Of a stretch of DNA of 64,000 bases, positions 60,801-64,000 are shown piece by piece (within the stretch, counting starts at the first letter, position 1; each line of letters begins with the position of its first letter). The translations under genes were made by a program, and so were the position numbers. The notes below the pieces were generated by a model. That model saw only the letters and a program-made list of their open reading frames with translations. It ran no database searches and was not told the DNA's origin. The DNA comes from Acanthochlamys bracteata (taxonomy: Eukaryota > Streptophyta > Magnoliopsida > Pandanales > Velloziaceae): positions 6,205,001 to 6,269,000 of the forward strand of contig CM034126.1 in NCBI GenBank assembly GCA_019914995.1, in the 5' to 3' direction.

Positions 60801-62941
60801 TCTTGTTTATGATGTGCAAGTAGCTTTTCTCAGATCTAGTTAGCAGGAATTAGTTTTGTAAATTTGTTGAATTATATGAGTCTCCATACAGCAATCATTT
60901 GTAGAAATATTCAATATCTCAGTTCCTGCCTTGTGTAAACAAGGCATAGACTTTTAAATGGTATTATTTAATGAGGACGTATGCTCCTGTTGTGAATTTA
61001 TCCTTTGTGGCAAAAATTGTCTTGTCAATGATCCAATGGCTGACATCAACTATAAACATGTGACCAAGAGTAGGAATTCAAGTGCTTCCTTTTTCAAGTA
61101 GCCCATGTTATCGAATATTATCATAACATTAAGGAAACAGAGAAATATAGTAACGTTAGGATCCAATGTATTTGATGAGAGATAACTTAGTAATACGAAG
61201 GCAAGCTGATATGATAAAAATGCCATGTTATGGCTTTCATGTGAAGTTACAAATTATTTAATATAGTTGATTACTCTTGGTAATCGACTGTTGCATGATT
61301 AATATAGAACCTTCGACTTGATTGGAGTGGTGTCTTATGTAGGGTTGTACCTACTAGTTTATGAAAATTGATGTGCTTTATACTATGTGTACATGCATAT
61401 CGAAAAGAGAGCTCAGATTGGGTTTAGAATAACTATTAAAAGTTCACAAGTCCTCAGGTTCTGAGGGTTACTAAATTGTTTCAGCATTTATTTTTTGAAA
61501 TCTTTATTCGCATATTTCAACTGACAGTGGTGGAAACTTCTTACATTTTCTATGTTGGTTTACTGAACATAGTTCTTTACTAAATGCTCTTTAGGTAGCT
61601 TGTGCACTGCTGATATCTGGTGAAGACTTGGATGAATTTACGGCAGTTAAAGGTATCCTTGTGGACATGGGAACATATTTCCAAGTGCAGGTATCCCTTT
61701 GTTATTGAACTTCAGTGCTTGCATCATTAGCAATATGTCATCCTGTTGCAGCTCGCTTCCTTTTATATATGCTCTGCTGGTTCTTTCAGGATGATTATCT
61801 GGATTGTTTTGGTGATCCTAAGTTTATTGGCAAGGTTAGTTGCATTTTCTTCTCTGTTTTCCTTTTCTAATTCCAAAGGTCCTAATGTTTTAGGCACTAC
61901 TATTCTTGTTGAGGGTGTGTTTAATTGGCAGATTGGTACAGACATTGAAGATTTTAAGTGCTCTTGGCTGGTTGTCCAAGCAATTCAACGTGCTAATGAG
62001 GCCCAAATGAAGCTCTTAAATGTATGGACATTTTGGTATACAAACAGGCAGTCAAATCTGGTTTAACTAGTAAACTTTTTGCTAAATATATTATTTTCAG
62101 GACAATTATGGTAAGACAGATGCAGAATCTGTTGCGAAAGTAAAGGATCTTTATAAAGATCTTAATCTCCAGGTTAGAGATATGTCCTCTTCTTGTGTTA
62201 ATTTTATTATTGTCAAGTTGAACTGTACTTTGTCTTATATTATGTGTATATATGGATGAGTTTCTGAGAAAAGGTACCTTATCAAATGAAGATCTACTCT
62301 TTTTACTATTTTGTTTTTCCTTGGCTGTATAATGGAATTTCTTAGAAAAATAGGGTAGTCATTGGTATTATTTGGATATTGTAGCTGCTAAATTGCAGCA
62401 ATTTTGACGCATTGGTACCCAGAACTCCAGAGTGCATTCTAGATTGTACAATTATTGAACACCTCTTACATAGCTCACTGTTTATTCACCTTGGTCTCCA
62501 AGTCAGAATTTTCACCTTGATGTTCAGATTAAGCATTTCTCCATAAATACATTATCCATTGTGGAGTTTCAATTAAGGACTTTGTGTCTATTTCCTCTGA
62601 TCAACCGAAGTAACTTTCTATCCCAGTTAACTTGAGCCAAACAATATCCTATTTGAGGCGTCCACCTTTGGAAATTTAAGTTTAATGTTGTACTTTTGTC
62701 AATACTTTCTCAATGATTTATTTAACCAACATTTAGGTGATTTTGAAGCTTTTTTCCTTTATACAGACCCCCTCAATTTCAGTAAATTAAAAGTTGTGTG
62801 CTATTCTTCCAGACTGTGTTTGAAGAGTACGAGATCTCAAGCTACAAGCAGCTGATTGCTTCAATTGAAGCCCAACCAAGCAAACCTGTTCAAGAAGTAT
62901 TGAAGTCGTTCTTGCACAAGATCTACAAAAGGCAAAAGTAG
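57900..62941 (+). CDS. FPS: farnesyl diphosphate synthase
   Basis: Complete gene, 12 exons, 350 aa. Exons: 57900-58034, 58809-58833, 58967-59082, 59189-59275, 59935-60051, 60127-60215, 60365-60416, 61595-61690, 61790-61834, 61932-62021, 62101-62172, 62813-62941; all GT-AG and in frame. The enzyme joins DMAPP and two IPP to make farnesyl diphosphate in the cytosol, feeding sterols, sesquiterpenes, dolichols and protein prenylation. The first aspartate-rich motif is DDIMD (101-105), with Tyr96-Phe97 at the chain-length positions, followed by RRGQPCWF. The second is DDYLD (240-244), preceded by GTYFQVQ, and then [15 protein letters not shown]. The C-terminus HKIYKRQK is the plant FPS ending. No plastid transit peptide is evident; [12 protein letters not shown] is a short N-terminal extension. 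The start codon context and the length agree with the family. All catalytic motifs are intact. Confidence 0.96.
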
Positions 62942-64000
62942 AAACTTAATAGTGTTTTATTGTCCATGTGACATGCTAGTTCCTATTGCTTGGTTATACT
63001 TTCGATTCTGATGTGATGGTGGCTCTACTGCTGCATCCTTACATTTGTTACTTATCATTGCATGAATTCATTTGATTTAGGGACTACTTTGCCAAATTGT
63101 TGTAGCTAGCAATATTCTCATCTATACTGCAATGATTACAACCTAGGATTAGCATTCAGAAATGCTACTCATCAATATCAAAAGTGGGTTCATGAGTTTA
63201 ATGTTGAGATTGTGGCATATTGTTGGATGCAAAGTGTTGTGACTTATGAAAGTATACCTTTAAAGTGTTGATTGATTTCCTTTGGCGGTTTATTTATTTA
63301 TTTGCTTCGACATTCTTGTTTTGAACGAAATGTTCCCCAGTCTTGGGACGTCGGATGGCAGCAGCACTTGTACAGTATGGTCATGTTTCAGTCCTGTGGC
63401 ACTGAGTTGCATTCGTTTGGCCATGCTTGGAAGATAATGCTTCGACATATCGTTGTAGTTTTCATTAGGCCATGCTTGGAAGACATGTCTCAGGCCTGAG
63501 CTCGATGACCTCACTCAGCTTCAAAAGTGAGTTGCGTATGGTTTGAACAATTGTATTTAGTTGAAATGAAATTTCTTATGGGTTTTTTGAGATCATTTTT
63601 TATTTTAATTTTAATTTTATATTTTTTAATAAATTTTTATAACATTTAAAAACTTTTTAATATTTAAAAAATATAGAAATATTTTACGTGATAAAATTTT
63701 ATGTTTTTAAAAATTTTAAAATACTTTTGTTTTAAAAATATTTTAAAAAATATTTTCAAACATTTACTAAGCTGACTTCTAGCTTGAGGTGCTTTGAACC
63801 GCGGGGGGCAAAGAGCATGGATTCATGTCCTAGCTCCAATGGATCGGCTCTCTATTTTACTTGTTTTATATTTTTATTTAAGTTTTCATTTTCTGAAAAT
63901 AGTTTTTAGTATTTTAGAAAATTATTAACAATTTAAAAGTTTTATACTATAATATATTTGATTATTATTATTTGTTAAGATTAAGAAAGAAAATTCTTTT
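62942..64000. other. FPS 3' region and AT-rich repeat remnant
   Basis: The first several hundred bases probably include the FPS 3' UTR. A 16-bp direct repeat GGCCATGCTTGGAAGA occurs at 63419 and 63468. From 63,590 to 63,760 the sequence turns into A/T homopurine-homopyrimidine text (TTTTAAAAATATTTTAAAAA) resembling 7,110-7,320, probably an old MITE. No gene is recognised at the right edge. Confidence 0.5.

Overview
This window is nuclear DNA of a flowering plant. It is AT-rich and made of many-exon genes with GT-AG introns, separated by nested LTR retrotransposons, MITEs and a Mutator-like element. Low GC outside exons and T-rich introns suit a eudicot or a non-grass monocot. I cannot place the species. 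All exon boundaries were read by hand from splice consensus, reading-frame continuity and remembered family conservation. No alignment or transcript was available.

Layout. (1) 1-6,100: two tandem minus-strand AWPM-19/PM19-type membrane protein genes with the same three-exon plan; the first runs off the left edge. The first copy has two ABA-response elements next to its TATA box, and the second has none. (2) 6,100-10,300: AT-rich spacer with a Ty3/gypsy integrase scrap. (3) 10,319-13,728: minus-strand ACD11-type sphingolipid (GLTP-fold) transfer protein, four exons, intact. (4) About 14,600-36,000: retrotransposon graveyard. It holds four decayed Ty1/copia coding regions in both orientations, a complete 727-bp TRIM nested in a copia protease, a solo long LTR with a perfect 5-bp target duplication, a large LTR-like insert, a minus-strand Ty3/gypsy pol and another LTR-like stretch. 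(5) 38,165-49,416: full-length RSH1-type (p)ppGpp gene, 23 exons, about 874 aa, with a MITE in one intron. (6) 49,990-51,190: foldback-like array of degenerate short repeats. (7) About 51,608-57,585: dead Mutator-like element with very long terminal inverted repeats and a FAR1/FRS-like transposase relic. (8) 57,900-62,941: intact farnesyl diphosphate synthase gene, 12 exons, 350 aa, starting about 315 bp past the Mutator terminus.

The host genes do not form a pathway. AWPM-19 belongs to ABA/desiccation biology, ACD11 to ceramide-1-phosphate transport and cell-death control, RSH1 to chloroplast guanosine tetraphosphate turnover, and FPS to cytosolic isoprenoid synthesis. Nothing here looks like a wholly new system. 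The most unusual structures are the Mutator element with its duplicated inner terminus, the TRIM beside a divergent inverted LTR carrying both a polypurine tract and a primer site, and the foldback repeat array.
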